Assembly (NCBI RefSeq): GCF_033097365.1
Contig: NZ_AP028461.1
Span: forward strand, 186,001 to 250,000
DNA length: 64,000 nt
DNA from: Actinoplanes sichuanensis
Lineage (GTDB): Bacteria; Actinomycetota; Actinomycetes; Mycobacteriales; Micromonosporaceae
Direction: 5' to 3'
This document shows, in pieces, positions 18,112 to 26,944 of the stretch. Numbering within the stretch: the stretch's first letter is position 1; every line of letters starts with the position of its first letter. The position numbers and the translations under genes are program-made. The notes under the pieces were generated by a model that was given only the letters and a program-made list of their open reading frames with translations, was not told the origin of the DNA and did not search any database.

Positions 18112-19131
18112 CTACAGTTTGGCGCTGATCACCGGGGCCAGGCGGTCGGTGATCGCCTGGTGGCCCTTGTCGTTGGGGTGCACCGAGTCGCTGAGGCCGT
18201 CGGACGGCAGCCACCCCGTGGTGTCCACGTAGAACACCGCGGCGTCGCCGGCGGCGTTGCGGGCCTGCACCGCGGCCTGGGTCTCGGCCGCGTACCGGCC
18301 GATGAAGGTGCGCAGGGCGAAGAGCTTGGCGGTCGGGAACCTCTGGCGGATCCGGGTGAGGAACGTGGTGTACTTCGCCTGGAAGTCGGCGCCGGTCACG
18401 CCGTGGCTGCGGTCGTTGGTGCCCAGGTTGATCACCACGGCGTCGGCCGTGTAGCGGCTGAAGTCCCAGGCGGTGGTGCCGGCCTGCCCGCCGCTGGCCA
18501 TCCAGTAGCGGGTCTCGTGGGCCCAGCACCCGTCGGTCGTCTCGGACAGGCACATGCCGCCGATCGAGATCTGGGTGTGGTTGTGGCCGAGCTTCTCGCC
18601 GGTCTGGAAGCCGTATCCGGTGACCGCGAGTCGACTGCTGGTGGTGCCCGCGGTGATCGAGTCGCCGACGAATTCGATGAGCTTGGTACGGGTCGGCGCC
18701 TTGAACGTGGTCGCCCCCGCGTCGAGGGTGAGCCCCTGGAAGACGGCGTCGCCGGTGTACGAGCTGGCCACCTGCCGGTAGCTGACGATCAGGGTGTGGT
18801 TGCCGGCGGCCAGCGCGGTCGGCGTCAGGTTGATCATTCCGGAGCCTTTGAAGGCGGTGAACGGTCCGCCGTCGATCGAGGCCCACAGGTCGATGGTGTT
18901 GCGCTGTTTCAGCTTGACCGTCCTACCGGTGAAGCCGACCCGTAGGTACGCCCCGGCCCAGTACGGCACGTAGGCCGAGGCGTTTGTGGTGTTCCAGCGT
19001 CCGACGAAGCTGATGTTGGTGTCGCCGGGCGTGCCGTCACCGGCCGCGGCCCGGGCCGGTGCGGCTGGGGCGAGTAGGCCGCCGGTGATGACCGCGGCGA
19101 TCAGCATGGCTCCGCGCAGACGACCTCGCAT
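18112..19131 (-). CDS. Secreted SGNH esterase, CE2-like acetyl-xylan esterase
   Basis: A 339-residue exported hydrolase. Residues 1-29 are a Sec signal peptide ending near ARAAA. Residues ~35-145 look like the N-terminal jelly-roll domain of carbohydrate esterase family 2. The SGNH catalytic domain follows, with block I FVGDSITAG (nucleophile Ser158), block III INLGTND near 237, and the Asp/His block DSVHPNDKGH near 317. It probably removes acetyl groups from plant polysaccharides. The ribosome site is AAAGGGG just before ATG 19131. Its leader carries a CebR-type palindrome (19147-19160), which fits control by cello-oligosaccharides. It converges with the GGDEF gene on the other strand. Confidence 0.85.
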   Translation of the reverse strand: MRGRLRGAMLIAAVITGGLLAPAAPARAAAGDGTPGDTNISFVGRWNTTNASAYVPYWAGAYLRVGFTGRTVKLKQRNTIDLWASIDGGPFTAFKGSGMINLTPTALAAGNHTLIVSYRQVASSYTGDAVFQGLTLDAGATTFKAPTRTKLIEFVGDSITAGTTSSRLAVTGYGFQTGEKLGHNHTQISIGGMCLSETTDGCWAHETRYWMASGGQAGTTAWDFSRYTADAVVINLGTNDRSHGVTGADFQAKYTTFLTRIRQRFPTAKLFALRTFIGRYAAETQAAVQARNAAGDAAVFYVDTTGWLPSDGLSDSVHPNDKGHQAITDRLAPVISAKL

Positions 19132-19146
19132 GACGACCCCTTTCGC

Positions 19147-19160
19147 CGGGAGCGCTCCCA
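19147..19160 (-). promoter_or_regulatory. CebR-like operator upstream of the SGNH esterase
   Basis: The sequence CGGGAGCGCTCCCA contains a perfect 12-bp palindrome (GGGAGC/GCTCCC) and matches 13 of 14 bases of the CebR box TGGGAGCGCTCCCA that controls cellulose-degradation genes in streptomycetes. It lies 16 nt before the ATG of the esterase gene and downstream of a TTGACT -35 candidate (19202-19197), an ideal position for repression by a LacI-family protein. The regulator gene is not in the window. Confidence 0.7.
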
Positions 19161-19202
19161 GTCAGGTGGTCGTATCGTCGCCTGCGATTCAATTGAAGTC
19201 AA

Positions 19203-19415
19203 TCAATGCATGGCGGGAGACCGGCGAGCCGCCGGACGTGTCGAGGACAGGCGGTGCGCGGCCGAGTTGGCCCGGTAGGCGGCCTTCGACGGTCCGCGTA
19301 CCGAGGCGGTGACCTCGAGTACCGGCAGGGGATCCGGTCGGGTGGGAATCGGGGTGGCCGCGCGCCGGCGGCGAATCCAGCGCAGAACAGCGGTGACGAC
19401 TGAGGCGATCTTCAC
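19203..19415 (-). CDS. Small basic hypothetical protein
   Basis: A 70-residue protein beginning at GTG 19415, chosen because GAGGAAGG lies 10 nt upstream. It begins KIASVVTAVLRWIRRRRA, a short hydrophobic stretch followed by four arginines, and is rich in Arg, Ala, Pro and Ser throughout. The frame stays open further upstream to 19568, but that part lacks a ribosome site. No family is recognised. It could be a small membrane-associated protein; it could also be a spurious frame, though the good ribosome site argues for translation. Confidence 0.45.
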   Translation of the reverse strand: MKIASVVTAVLRWIRRRRAATPIPTRPDPLPVLEVTASVRGPSKAAYRANSAAHRLSSTRPAARRSPAMH

Positions 19416-19751
19416 GGTACGGCTACCTTCCTCGATGAGAGCGGGGGAATGACTGGAAAGAACCGTAAGCCGTGTTGGCTCTTTCAGTAATCGCTCGTCA
19501 GGGGTCATCCCGAAAGCCGACCCTCGCCCCAGTCCGGCAATGTCACGGCAGACCCGAATAAATCTCATCGCCGCAGGTGAAGCTAAGGCTGAGCTTCCTA
19601 CGAGATTGCTCGTCGGTTCGGACTAACCCATTCGAATAAACCATCGAAGAGGGCTTCCCGGGCTATTCCAGAGCAACGCGCGGACGCTATACGGTGACCC
19701 GCGCCGCCGAGACAATGATTCCGGCTTCCGACGAAATCCAAGGACTGACAA
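19416..19751. other. Intergenic region with locally lower GC
   Basis: These 336 bp lie between two divergently transcribed genes and contain no convincing gene. Composition is less GC-rich than the surroundings. A TATACGGT stretch (19688-19695) is a candidate -10 for the rightward neprosin gene, and GAAGCT/AGCTTC forms a small hairpin near 19577. Nothing else is identified. Confidence 0.4.
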
Positions 19752-20858
19752 GTGTCGAATTCACGCCGAGGACCGCTGGCTGCCGCCCTGGTCGCCGTAG
19801 TGGTCGGCTCCATCGGGCTCGCCTCCACCATGAACGCCGGGGCGGAAGAGGTCCCGGAGCCGACCCCGATCACCGAATCCGCCACCGCCACCGCCACCGC
19901 CACACCGGAGGCCGAGGCCACATCGGACGCCCCGCAGGAGGAACCCGAACTCAGTCCACCCCCGACACTGCCCTGGGGGCAGGTGCCGACCGAGATCGAC
20001 ACCGGAGCCGACGGCGCCAGCAGCCAGCAGCTCAGCTCCGGCGGCCTGGACGCGGCCGCCCCCGACGCCGACGGCGAACCGGCCGGGGAGGAGTACGCGC
20101 CCAAAGGGAGCTCCACCCGCACCGGAGTCCTGACCTCCGACTCGACCGAGATCGTCCCCCCGAAGCCGCCGGCCACATCCCCCGAGGCCAAGGCCCTGCC
20201 CGCGTCGTCCGTCCTCTTCATGTACAACGTCGGGTCCCAGGCCGCGGTTACTGACGGCGCCTATGCCAACTTCACCATCAGCAAGCCCAGCCTGGCCCTC
20301 ACCGACTTCCACAGCCTCGCCGAGCTGGCCGTGCAGTCCAGCAACGGCAACCAGGTCGTCGAGGTCGGCTGGACCGTGGACCGGCTGGTCAACGGTGACT
20401 CCGACCCGCACCTGTTCGTCTACCACTGGGTCAACGGCGTGCCCACCTGCTACAACGGCTGCGGCTTCGTCCAGTACAGCGCGAACATCAGCCCCGGCGA
20501 CACGCTCCCGCAGAACGCCACCAAACGGCTCGGCATCCAGTACTACGACGGCGCGTGGTGGATCGCCTACGACACCGAGTGGGTCGGCTACTTCCCCGGC
20601 TCGATCTGGAGCAACAACTTCACCCAGAGCGGCATGATCCAGGCCTTCGGCGAGGTGGCCGGCGTCAGCCTCGTGTCCTGCACCGACATGGGCAACGGCC
20701 TGAACGGGGCCTCGGACAGCTCGTCGGCTCGGATCGGCAGCGTCAGCTTCATCAACGGCCCCCCCGTCGACCTGTACGTCCGCAGCACCAATGCGCACTA
20801 CGACGTCGCCAAGCTGAGTGGGCGAACCTTCCGCTACGGCGGAGACGGCGCCTGCTGA
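19752..20858 (+). CDS. Secreted neprosin-domain protein
   Basis: A 368-residue exported protein. GTG 19752 is preceded by AAGGA; the N-terminus is a signal sequence (about residues 1-31, AALVAVVVGSIGLAST). A long acidic, Pro/Thr-rich, low-complexity linker occupies ~32-145. The C-terminal ~220 residues match the neprosin (DUF239) fold: DFHSLAELAVQ, VVEVGWTVDRLVNGDSDPHLF, RLGIQYYDGAWWIAYDTEWVGYFPGS and TQSGMIQAFGEVAG. Plant neprosins are glutamic prolyl endopeptidases; bacterial relatives are also described. Conserved Glu residues occur in the right blocks, but I cannot confirm the catalytic pair. A strong hairpin follows the gene, which is probably monocistronic. Confidence 0.75.
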   Translation: MSNSRRGPLAAALVAVVVGSIGLASTMNAGAEEVPEPTPITESATATATATPEAEATSDAPQEEPELSPPPTLPWGQVPTEIDTGADGASSQQLSSGGLDAAAPDADGEPAGEEYAPKGSSTRTGVLTSDSTEIVPPKPPATSPEAKALPASSVLFMYNVGSQAAVTDGAYANFTISKPSLALTDFHSLAELAVQSSNGNQVVEVGWTVDRLVNGDSDPHLFVYHWVNGVPTCYNGCGFVQYSANISPGDTLPQNATKRLGIQYYDGAWWIAYDTEWVGYFPGSIWSNNFTQSGMIQAFGEVAGVSLVSCTDMGNGLNGASDSSSARIGSVSFINGPPVDLYVRSTNAHYDVAKLSGRTFRYGGDGAC

Positions 20859-20871
20859 CCCGGCCGGAGGA

Positions 20872-20905
20872 CCGATGCCCGCTCCGGCCCGGGAGCGGGC
20901 ATCGG
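20872..20905 (+). terminator. Terminator hairpin after the neprosin gene
   Basis: A perfect 14-bp inverted repeat (20872-20885 with 20892-20905) with a 6-nt loop, 13 nt after the stop. There is no U-tract, as is common in high-GC actinobacteria. Confidence 0.75.
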
Positions 20906-20944
20906 GGCCGGTCGGCGAGGCGCGGCCTTGCTACTTTCGAGCAG

Positions 20945-21889
20945 GTGAGAGCCGTCGTCCAGCACCGGTACGGACCACCCGAACTCCTGCGCGTCGAGGA
21001 GATCCCCACCCCGGCGCCCGCCGCCGGGCAGGTGCTCGTCCGGGTCGCCGCCACCAGCGTGAACCTCAGCGACTGGGAGACCCTGCTCGGCACCCCCTTC
21101 TACTCCCGGATCGGCGGCCTGCGCACCCCGGCCCGCCCGGTCCTCGGCTCCGACATCGCCGGGCACGTCGAGGCGGTCGGGCCCGGCGTCACCCGGTTCC
21201 GGCCCGGCGACGAGGTGTACGGCGACAACCTGGCCCTCAAGGGCGGCTTCGCCGAGTACGCCGTCGCACCCGAGCACGTGCTCGCGACGAAACCGGCCGC
21301 TCTCGACTTCGTCACGGCGTCGACCATCCCGCAGGCGGGTGTGATCGCCCTGCAGGGTGTCGCGGGCGCCCGGCCCGGGCAGCGCGTCCTGATCAACGGA
21401 GCCGGCGGCGGTTCCGGGGCGTTCGCCATCCAGCTGGCCAAGCAGGCCGGGGCCGAGGTGACCGGGGTCGACAACGCGGGCAAGCTCGCCTTCATGCGGT
21501 CGGTCGGGGCGGATCACGTCATCGACTACCGGGTCGACGACTTCACCCGTACCGGACCGTACGATCTGATCCTCGATCTCGTCGCCCACCGCTCCGTTCT
21601 CGCCTACCGTCGGGCCCTGGCCCGCGGCGGCCGTTACCGCTGTGTCGGCGGATCGACGCGGACGCTGTTGCGCGTCCTGACCGCCGGCCCGTTCACCGGC
21701 CGCCGCATCCGGGTGCTGGCGGTCCGGACCGGCCCGAAGCACTTCACCCCGGTCGCCGACCGTTGCGTGGCGGGTGACCTGGCCGTGCACATCGACCGCA
21801 CCTTCACCCTCGACCAGGTGCCCGAGGCGCTGGCCCACGTCGGCACCGGCAGCGCCCTCGGCAAGGTCGTGATCCTCCCGGGAACCTGA
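20945..21889 (+). CDS. Medium-chain dehydrogenase, quinone oxidoreductase-like
   Basis: A 314-residue MDR-superfamily NAD(P)-dependent oxidoreductase without catalytic zinc ligands. The GroES-like N-terminus contains LGSDIAGHVEAVGPGVTRFRPGDEVYG. The nucleotide-binding motif is INGAGGGSGAFAIQLAKQAG, and GADHVIDY follows. Start GTG 20945 gives the standard N-terminus MRAVVQHRYG; the ribosome site is weak (GAGCAG). Members reduce quinones or enones or act as zinc-free alcohol dehydrogenases; the substrate is unknown. It follows the neprosin terminator and is 62 bp upstream of an amino-acid transporter, with no evident functional link to either. Confidence 0.85.
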   Translation: MRAVVQHRYGPPELLRVEEIPTPAPAAGQVLVRVAATSVNLSDWETLLGTPFYSRIGGLRTPARPVLGSDIAGHVEAVGPGVTRFRPGDEVYGDNLALKGGFAEYAVAPEHVLATKPAALDFVTASTIPQAGVIALQGVAGARPGQRVLINGAGGGSGAFAIQLAKQAGAEVTGVDNAGKLAFMRSVGADHVIDYRVDDFTRTGPYDLILDLVAHRSVLAYRRALARGGRYRCVGGSTRTLLRVLTAGPFTGRRIRVLAVRTGPKHFTPVADRCVAGDLAVHIDRTFTLDQVPEALAHVGTGSALGKVVILPGT

Positions 21890-21951
21890 GAAGTCGACCA
21901 CATTGGACTATTCTCGGTTGGTCCGATAGGGAATGGCCGGGGAGACGAACA

Positions 21952-22764
21952 ATGTTGGGACGCACTCGAAGGGCGGCGCTGCTCGCGGCCGCCGTGACGC
22001 TGGCCATCGCCGGCTGCGCCAAGGAGGACACCGGCGGCACCACCGCGACCGGGGTGCCGCTGATCAAGACCGGGGCGCTGACCACCTGCACCCATCTGCC
22101 GTACGCGCCGTTCCAGTCGAAGGACGCGAGCGGCAAGGTGGTCGGCTTCGACGTCGCGCTGATCGACCTGGTCGCCACGAAACTCGGCGTCACCCAGGAG
22201 ATCGTCGACACGCCGTTCGAGGGCATCAAGTCCGGCGCCGACCTCAACTCCGGCAAATGTGACGTCGCCGCGGCCGGCATGACGATCACCGACGAGCGCA
22301 AGAAGGTGCTCGACTTCTCCGAGCCGTACTTCGACGCCACCCAGGCGCTCGCCGTCGTCACCGGCGGCACCCTCAAGACGCTCGAGGAGTTCGCCGGCAA
22401 GCGCCTCGGCGTGCAGGGCGGCACCACCGGCGAGGACTACATCAAGACCCAGGTCGCCGAGAAGAAACTCGACGTCGAGGTGGTCTCCTACAAGGACCTC
22501 GCCGCGCTCCAGCAGGCGCTCGCCACCAACCAGGTCGAGGGCGCGGTCAACGACCTGCCGGTCTGGAACGAGTACATCAAGGCCAACCCCGGCAAGGTCA
22601 CCGTCGCCGCCGGGTTCGACACCGGCGAGCAATACGGCTTCGCCGTCAAGAAGGGCAATGCGGCGCTGCTCAAGGCGGTCAACGAGGCCATCACCTCGGC
22701 CAAGTCGGATGGTACGTACGACAAGCTCTACACCACCTGGATCGGCGACAAGCCCAAAGCATGA
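21952..22764 (+). CDS. Polar amino-acid ABC transporter substrate-binding lipoprotein
   Basis: A 270-residue SBP_bac_3 family protein. The N-terminal signal ends in the lipobox LAIAGC (Cys about residue 19), so it is anchored to the outer face of the membrane. The family core is clear: [46 protein letters not shown], and [14 protein letters not shown]. It captures a polar amino acid and delivers it to the permease. GGGGAGA precedes ATG 21952. Its stop overlaps the permease start by ATGA, so the three transporter genes form one operon. The ligand (glutamine, glutamate, cystine or similar) cannot be fixed from sequence alone. Confidence 0.92.
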   Translation: MLGRTRRAALLAAAVTLAIAGCAKEDTGGTTATGVPLIKTGALTTCTHLPYAPFQSKDASGKVVGFDVALIDLVATKLGVTQEIVDTPFEGIKSGADLNSGKCDVAAAGMTITDERKKVLDFSEPYFDATQALAVVTGGTLKTLEEFAGKRLGVQGGTTGEDYIKTQVAEKKLDVEVVSYKDLAALQQALATNQVEGAVNDLPVWNEYIKANPGKVTVAAGFDTGEQYGFAVKKGNAALLKAVNEAITSAKSDGTYDKLYTTWIGDKPKA

Positions 22765-23555
22765 GCATGAGTCCACGACGCCGGCGGCAGATCTTCCGTG
22801 TCGCCGGCTACGTCCTGTTCACCGCGGTCATCGCCGCCGTGGCCGCCGCCGCCGACTGGGGCCGCCTGTCCGACGCGTTCCTGCGCCTCGACATCGCCGC
22901 CGGCATGTTCCCCGAGGCGATCACCGTCGCCCTGTGGAACACGATCGTCTACACCTTGCTGGCGTTCGTGTTCGGCCTGACGCTCGGGCTGCTGCTCGCG
23001 CTGATGCGCCTGTCGTCGATCCTGCCGTACCGCTGGTTCGCGACCGCCTACATCGAGCTGTTCCGGGGACTGCCCGCCCTGCTCGTGCTGTTCATGGTCG
23101 GGTACGGCGTACCCCTGGCGTTTCCGGATCGGGAGATTCCCGGCGGCGTCTACGGATCGGTGGCGGTCGGCCTCGGCCTGACCGCCGCCGCCTACATGGC
23201 CGAGACCATCCGCGCCGGCATCCAGGCCGTCCCGAAGGGACAGCTGGAGGCCGCCCGCACCCTCGGCATGTCGCACTCCCGCGCGATGATCTCGATCATC
23301 CTGCCGCAGGCGTTCCGGATCGTCATCCCGCCGCTGACCAACGAGATCATCCTGCTGACCAAGGACACCTCCCTGGTGTACGTGCTGGGCGTCACGTCGA
23401 CCACGATCGAACTGACCAAGTTCGCCGGCGACACCCTCAACACCCGGGTCAACCCCACCCCGCTGGTCGTCGCCGGACTGCTCTACCTGGCGATCACCCT
23501 GCCGCTGTCGCAGCTGGTCCGTGGGCTGGAACGCCGCGCCGGAAGGGAGAGGTGA
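22761..23555 (+). CDS. Amino-acid ABC transporter permease (HisM/GlnP type)
   Basis: A 264-residue inner-membrane permease with about five transmembrane segments, the first at roughly residues 12-30. The motif [33 protein letters not shown] is the EAA loop that contacts the ATPase. The N-terminal part [18 protein letters not shown] and [19 protein letters not shown] is typical of His/Glu/Gln permeases. Only one permease gene is present, so it probably works as a homodimer. ATG 22761 overlaps the binding-protein stop and its own stop shares a base with the ATPase start. Confidence 0.92.
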   Translation: MSMSPRRRRQIFRVAGYVLFTAVIAAVAAAADWGRLSDAFLRLDIAAGMFPEAITVALWNTIVYTLLAFVFGLTLGLLLALMRLSSILPYRWFATAYIELFRGLPALLVLFMVGYGVPLAFPDREIPGGVYGSVAVGLGLTAAAYMAETIRAGIQAVPKGQLEAARTLGMSHSRAMISIILPQAFRIVIPPLTNEIILLTKDTSLVYVLGVTSTTIELTKFAGDTLNTRVNPTPLVVAGLLYLAITLPLSQLVRGLERRAGRER

Positions 23556-24331
23556 TGTCGACCATCGAGATCAGCGGTCTGCACAAGTCGTTCGGCGCCC
23601 TGGAGGTGCTGCGCGGCATCGACCTGGCGGTCGAGCCGGGTGAGGTGGTCTGCGTCATCGGGCCGTCCGGCTCCGGCAAGTCGACGCTGCTGCGCTGCGT
23701 CAACCTGCTCGAAGAGCCGACCTCCGGGTCGATCCGGGTGGCGGGCGTCGAGGTCACCGACCCGGACTGCGACATCGATGCGGTACGCCGTGGCATCGGC
23801 ATGGTGTTCCAGCAGTTCAACCTGTTCGGCCACCTGACCGTGCGGGAGAACGTGACGATCGCCCAGCGACGCGTCCTCAAACGCGGCCGCGCCGAGGCCG
23901 GCCGGATCGCCACCGCCAACCTGTCCCGGGTCGGGCTGCTCGACAAGGCCGACTCCTATCCGGCGCAGCTGTCCGGCGGGCAGCAGCAGCGGGTCGCCAT
24001 CGCCCGTGCCCTGGCGATGGACCCGCAGCTGATGCTCTTCGACGAGCCGACCAGCGCGCTCGACCCGGAACTCGTCGGCGAGGTGCTCGCCGTCATGCGC
24101 GGGCTCGCCGCCGAGGGCATGACCATGCTCGTCGTCACCCACGAGATGGCGTTCGCTCGGGAGGTCGCGTCCCGGGTGGTGTTCATGGACGGTGGTGTCG
24201 TCGTCGAGCAGGGACCGCCCGCCGACGTGTTCGGCGCGCCCCGTGAGGAGCGCACCCGCGCGTTCCTGCACCGGGTGCTCGAACCGACCCGGGTCAGTGA
24301 GAACGAGATCGGCGTCCAGCGCAAGGAGTGA
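23555..24331 (+). CDS. Amino-acid ABC transporter ATP-binding protein (GlnQ type)
   Basis: A 258-residue ABC ATPase. Walker A is [18 protein letters not shown], the Q-loop is [12 protein letters not shown], the signature is [17 protein letters not shown], Walker B is [14 protein letters not shown], and the H-loop is VVTHEMAFA. It powers uptake of a polar amino acid with the permease and lipoprotein just upstream. The start ATG shares its A with the permease TGA, preceded by GGAAGGGAGAGG. A hairpin at 24345-24371 ends the operon. Confidence 0.94.
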   Translation: MSTIEISGLHKSFGALEVLRGIDLAVEPGEVVCVIGPSGSGKSTLLRCVNLLEEPTSGSIRVAGVEVTDPDCDIDAVRRGIGMVFQQFNLFGHLTVRENVTIAQRRVLKRGRAEAGRIATANLSRVGLLDKADSYPAQLSGGQQQRVAIARALAMDPQLMLFDEPTSALDPELVGEVLAVMRGLAAEGMTMLVVTHEMAFAREVASRVVFMDGGVVVEQGPPADVFGAPREERTRAFLHRVLEPTRVSENEIGVQRKE

Positions 24332-24344
24332 CGGCCAATCTGAG

Positions 24345-24371
24345 ACGGCCGTCGCGCACAGCGGCGGCCGT
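24345..24371 (+). terminator. Terminator hairpin after the amino-acid transporter operon
   Basis: An 11-bp stem (24345-24355 with 24361-24371, one G-T wobble) with a 5-nt loop, 13 nt after the ATPase stop codon. Confidence 0.75.
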
Positions 24372-24436
24372 TGAGCCGGTTTCCCAGCTCCCGCCGTACC
24401 CCTCACCGCATACCCATGGCGGAAAGGGTGAGGCAA

Positions 24437-25177
24437 ATGGTCACACAACGTAGTCGGTCTCGTCGCATCATGCTGTTCGGGATCAGCGCGGCGGTCGTGG
24501 TAGCCGGAGCGGTGGTGACGCCCCAGGCGTTCGCGGCGACGAGATTCGGCTTCTTCGGCTCCCGTAACAATGCCGGTGCCGGTGCCGGCACCGGCACCGG
24601 CGGGGCCGCCGCGGGCGGCAACGGCGCCTGCAGCGACGTGGAGCTCGTCTTCGCCCGCGGCACCGGCGAACCGCAGGGCCTCGGCATCGTCGGCCGGCCG
24701 CTGGCCCAGGCGCTCGCCGGTGAGCTGCCCGGCCGGAGCGTCAGCTCGTTCGCCGTCGTCTACGCGGCCGCGAGCAACCAGCGCAGCGCCGGACCCGGCG
24801 CCACCAACATGAGCCGGCACATCGCCTCGGTCGCCGCGGCCTGCCCGGACACGCAGTTCGTGATCGGCGGCTACTCGCAGGGCGCCAGCGTCACCGACAT
24901 CGCGATGGGCATCCGCGGGGCGGGCACGGCGGGTGAGGCGATCGACGCCGACCTCACCGGCCGGGTGTCGGCGGTGGTCGTCTTCGGCAACCCGCTCGGC
25001 CTGCAGCGCCGCACCATCGCCGGCAGCAGCGCCGAGTTCGGCCCGAAGGCCAAGGAGTTCTGCAACAACGGCGACCCGGTCTGCGGCGGCGGCAACAACT
25101 TCGCCGCCCACCTGGCCTACCCGCGCAACGGTACGGTCCAGCAGGCCGCCGAGTTTGCGGCCGGAAAGATCGGCTGA
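24437..25177 (+). CDS. Secreted cutinase-family esterase
   Basis: A 246-residue exported alpha/beta hydrolase of the cutinase family (PF01083 type). Residues 1-33 form a signal peptide with an Arg-rich n-region; a Gly/Ala/Thr linker (~45-63) follows. The domain has VELVFARGTGEPQGLG near 68, the nucleophile elbow GGYSQGAS (Ser147), and the family blocks CNNGDPVC and AAHLAYP that carry the catalytic Asp and His. It should cleave polyester or lipid esters outside the cell. ATG 24437 is preceded by GGGTGAGG and gives a normal signal sequence. It is probably transcribed alone. Confidence 0.87.
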   Translation: MVTQRSRSRRIMLFGISAAVVVAGAVVTPQAFAATRFGFFGSRNNAGAGAGTGTGGAAAGGNGACSDVELVFARGTGEPQGLGIVGRPLAQALAGELPGRSVSSFAVVYAAASNQRSAGPGATNMSRHIASVAAACPDTQFVIGGYSQGASVTDIAMGIRGAGTAGEAIDADLTGRVSAVVVFGNPLGLQRRTIAGSSAEFGPKAKEFCNNGDPVCGGGNNFAAHLAYPRNGTVQQAAEFAAGKIG

Positions 25178-25239
25178 TCCCCTTTGCGCATTCGGTGTAC
25201 CTTGCCACGGGTTCACCGTTTTCGCATCGAGGGAGAGCG

Positions 25240-26247
25240 ATGTCAACGAGCATGTCCCGCCGATCAGCCCTGGGACTCGGGGCGGTCGCGGCGGCCGCCG
25301 GAGCCGGAGTGAGCAGCCCGGCCCAGGCCGCGGCGAGCGGACCGGCGCGCATCCGCAAGGTGTACGAGAAGGAGAAGCGCCAGGCCGGCGGCATGTGGCA
25401 CACCCACATCGCCGCGGCCGGCGCCGACGGCACCCTCCAGCCGATCGTGGAGGACGACGCCGACCACGTCACCTACGGATACAGCGTCCAGAAACTCGCC
25501 GTGGCCACCGCGGTCATGGACAAGATCGACCGTGGGCTGCTGACCCTCGGCACCAAGCTGGACCTGCAGGCCGACATCATCCTCGGCGGCTCCGGCATCT
25601 ACCACCTGCACCGGGTGTGGGGCGACGACATCACCGTCGCCAACTTCCTCACCGCGATGCTGCTCGTGTCGGACAACACGGCCGTACGCATGTGCGGCCG
25701 TGTCGTCCCGGCCCTGGAGATCAACGAGATCCTGGCGGCCAAGGGTTTCGTGCACACCCGGGTCGAGCCGGTCGCCAACCCGAACCGGTTCTTCCTCGGC
25801 ACCACCACCCCGCGCGAGATGCACGACCTGCTGTGGCGGCTGGCCACCAAGACCCTGCTGAAGCCGGAGTCGTGCGACTTCCTGCTCGGCATCACCCGCT
25901 GGCTCAACGGCTACCACGACGGCGTACGCCGGGTGATGTCGTCGCGCGAGCGGGAGCGGGTCGCCACCAAGTACGGCGCCGACTTCAACGAACTGGGCGA
26001 GTCCCGACACGAGGTCGGCATCATGTTCGGCGCCGACGGAACACCGCTGCTGACCTACGCGATGTTCGCCGAGGGCTTGGGCGACCCGGAGAACTACGGC
26101 GCCACCCACCCGGCGGTCCAGGCCCACGCGAAGATCGGCCGAACCCTCTTCGACAACCTCCCCACCCCACCGGCGCCCGCCGCCGCGGCCCGCTCGGCCC
26201 TCCCGCGCACCCCCGCCAAGCCGTTCCATCCGGTCAAGGGCGGCTGA
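25240..26247 (+). CDS. Tat-exported serine hydrolase, class A beta-lactamase-like
   Basis: A 335-residue protein. ATG 25240 follows GAGGGAGAG. The n-region SRRSALGLG is a twin-arginine motif, followed by an Ala-rich h-region ending near residue 32. The domain is beta-lactamase2-like (PF13354): the Ser-x-x-Lys motif is SVQK (Ser82, Lys85) and an SDN motif follows at 144-146. A clear KTG triad near the C-terminus is not evident. It may be a penicillin-recognising hydrolase or a peptidoglycan-related enzyme rather than a resistance determinant. The last ~35 residues are Pro/Ala-rich. A 15-bp terminator hairpin follows immediately. Confidence 0.78.
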   Translation: MSTSMSRRSALGLGAVAAAAGAGVSSPAQAAASGPARIRKVYEKEKRQAGGMWHTHIAAAGADGTLQPIVEDDADHVTYGYSVQKLAVATAVMDKIDRGLLTLGTKLDLQADIILGGSGIYHLHRVWGDDITVANFLTAMLLVSDNTAVRMCGRVVPALEINEILAAKGFVHTRVEPVANPNRFFLGTTTPREMHDLLWRLATKTLLKPESCDFLLGITRWLNGYHDGVRRVMSSRERERVATKYGADFNELGESRHEVGIMFGADGTPLLTYAMFAEGLGDPENYGATHPAVQAHAKIGRTLFDNLPTPPAPAAAARSALPRTPAKPFHPVKGG

Positions 26248-26249
26248 CC

Positions 26250-26288
26250 AACGGGCGGTGGCGGTGGACCTCGCCGCCACCGCCCGTT
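26250..26288. terminator. Bidirectional terminator between convergent genes
   Basis: A perfect 15-bp stem (26250-26264 with 26274-26288) with a 9-nt loop, ending in GTTTC. It sits between the beta-lactamase-like gene and the leftward nucleotidyltransferase gene, so it can serve both. Confidence 0.82.
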
Positions 26289-26291
26289 TCG

Positions 26292-26942
26292 TCAATCCGA
26301 TGAATTTCCTTCGAGCAGTTCGCGACGCCATCGTGCGAACCGGCTCCGCACGTCGTCGAGTTCTTGGCCGGTGATCCCGTACTGAACGAAGTCCGCCGGA
26401 TCCAGTAGATCCGCCTGCCTGAGAGCGGCGGCGAAGATCTGGCGATCGAAGCCGGTATCCGCCCGTTCGGCAAGGCGCAAGAGTTCCTCTCCGGAGTACC
26501 TGCCTGATCGCAGCGTGGCGTCGATGTCGATGAAGTCGCGGGCGAACGCGCGACCATAGAGAGCGCTCATCTTGCTTGCGACCGCGTCGTCGGGATGCAG
26601 AACCGGGCCGACGGACATCAGAATCGGATCGTTGGCACGCCAATCCACTCCCAGTTCGACCTTCGCCGTATGGCTGCCCTCGATCACCATCAGCCGGGCA
26701 AAGGTTTCGTAGCGCCGTTCAACATCAACCGTGACACCGTCATCGCGATACGCCCGAACAACGGCCGAGACCGCGGTATCGAAATCGTCGCGGCGGTCCC
26801 ACGCGGTGAACAGGTCGACGTCCTCGCTGGGCCGTTCGAGAAGCCCGGCAGCCTGAACCGCGTAGCCGCCCGCAAGCGCGAAACCGTACTGGCTTGCGGC
26901 TTCGAGCCCGACCCGGGCGAGCCGTTCGTGAAAGGGGTCCAA
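26292..26942 (-). CDS. AbiEii-type nucleotidyltransferase
   Basis: A 216-residue protein of the nucleotidyl transferase AbiEii toxin family. The active-site region reads FALAGGYAVQAAG followed by RPSEDVDLFT, the pol-beta-type G-G and D-x-D pattern, and ARDFIDIDATLRSG lies further on. I place the start at TTG 26942, 2 nt after the stop of the upstream gene; the frame is open further upstream but only over the neighbour's coding sequence. AbiEii-like enzymes are toxins of abortive-infection or toxin-antitoxin pairs that modify tRNA or other nucleotide substrates. The gene upstream is a likely partner. Base composition is somewhat less GC-extreme than the neighbours, possibly reflecting transfer. 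Confidence 0.75.
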   Translation of the reverse strand: MDPFHERLARVGLEAASQYGFALAGGYAVQAAGLLERPSEDVDLFTAWDRRDDFDTAVSAVVRAYRDDGVTVDVERRYETFARLMVIEGSHTAKVELGVDWRANDPILMSVGPVLHPDDAVASKMSALYGRAFARDFIDIDATLRSGRYSGEELLRLAERADTGFDRQIFAAALRQADLLDPADFVQYGITGQELDDVRSRFARWRRELLEGNSSD

Positions 26943-26944
26943 TG

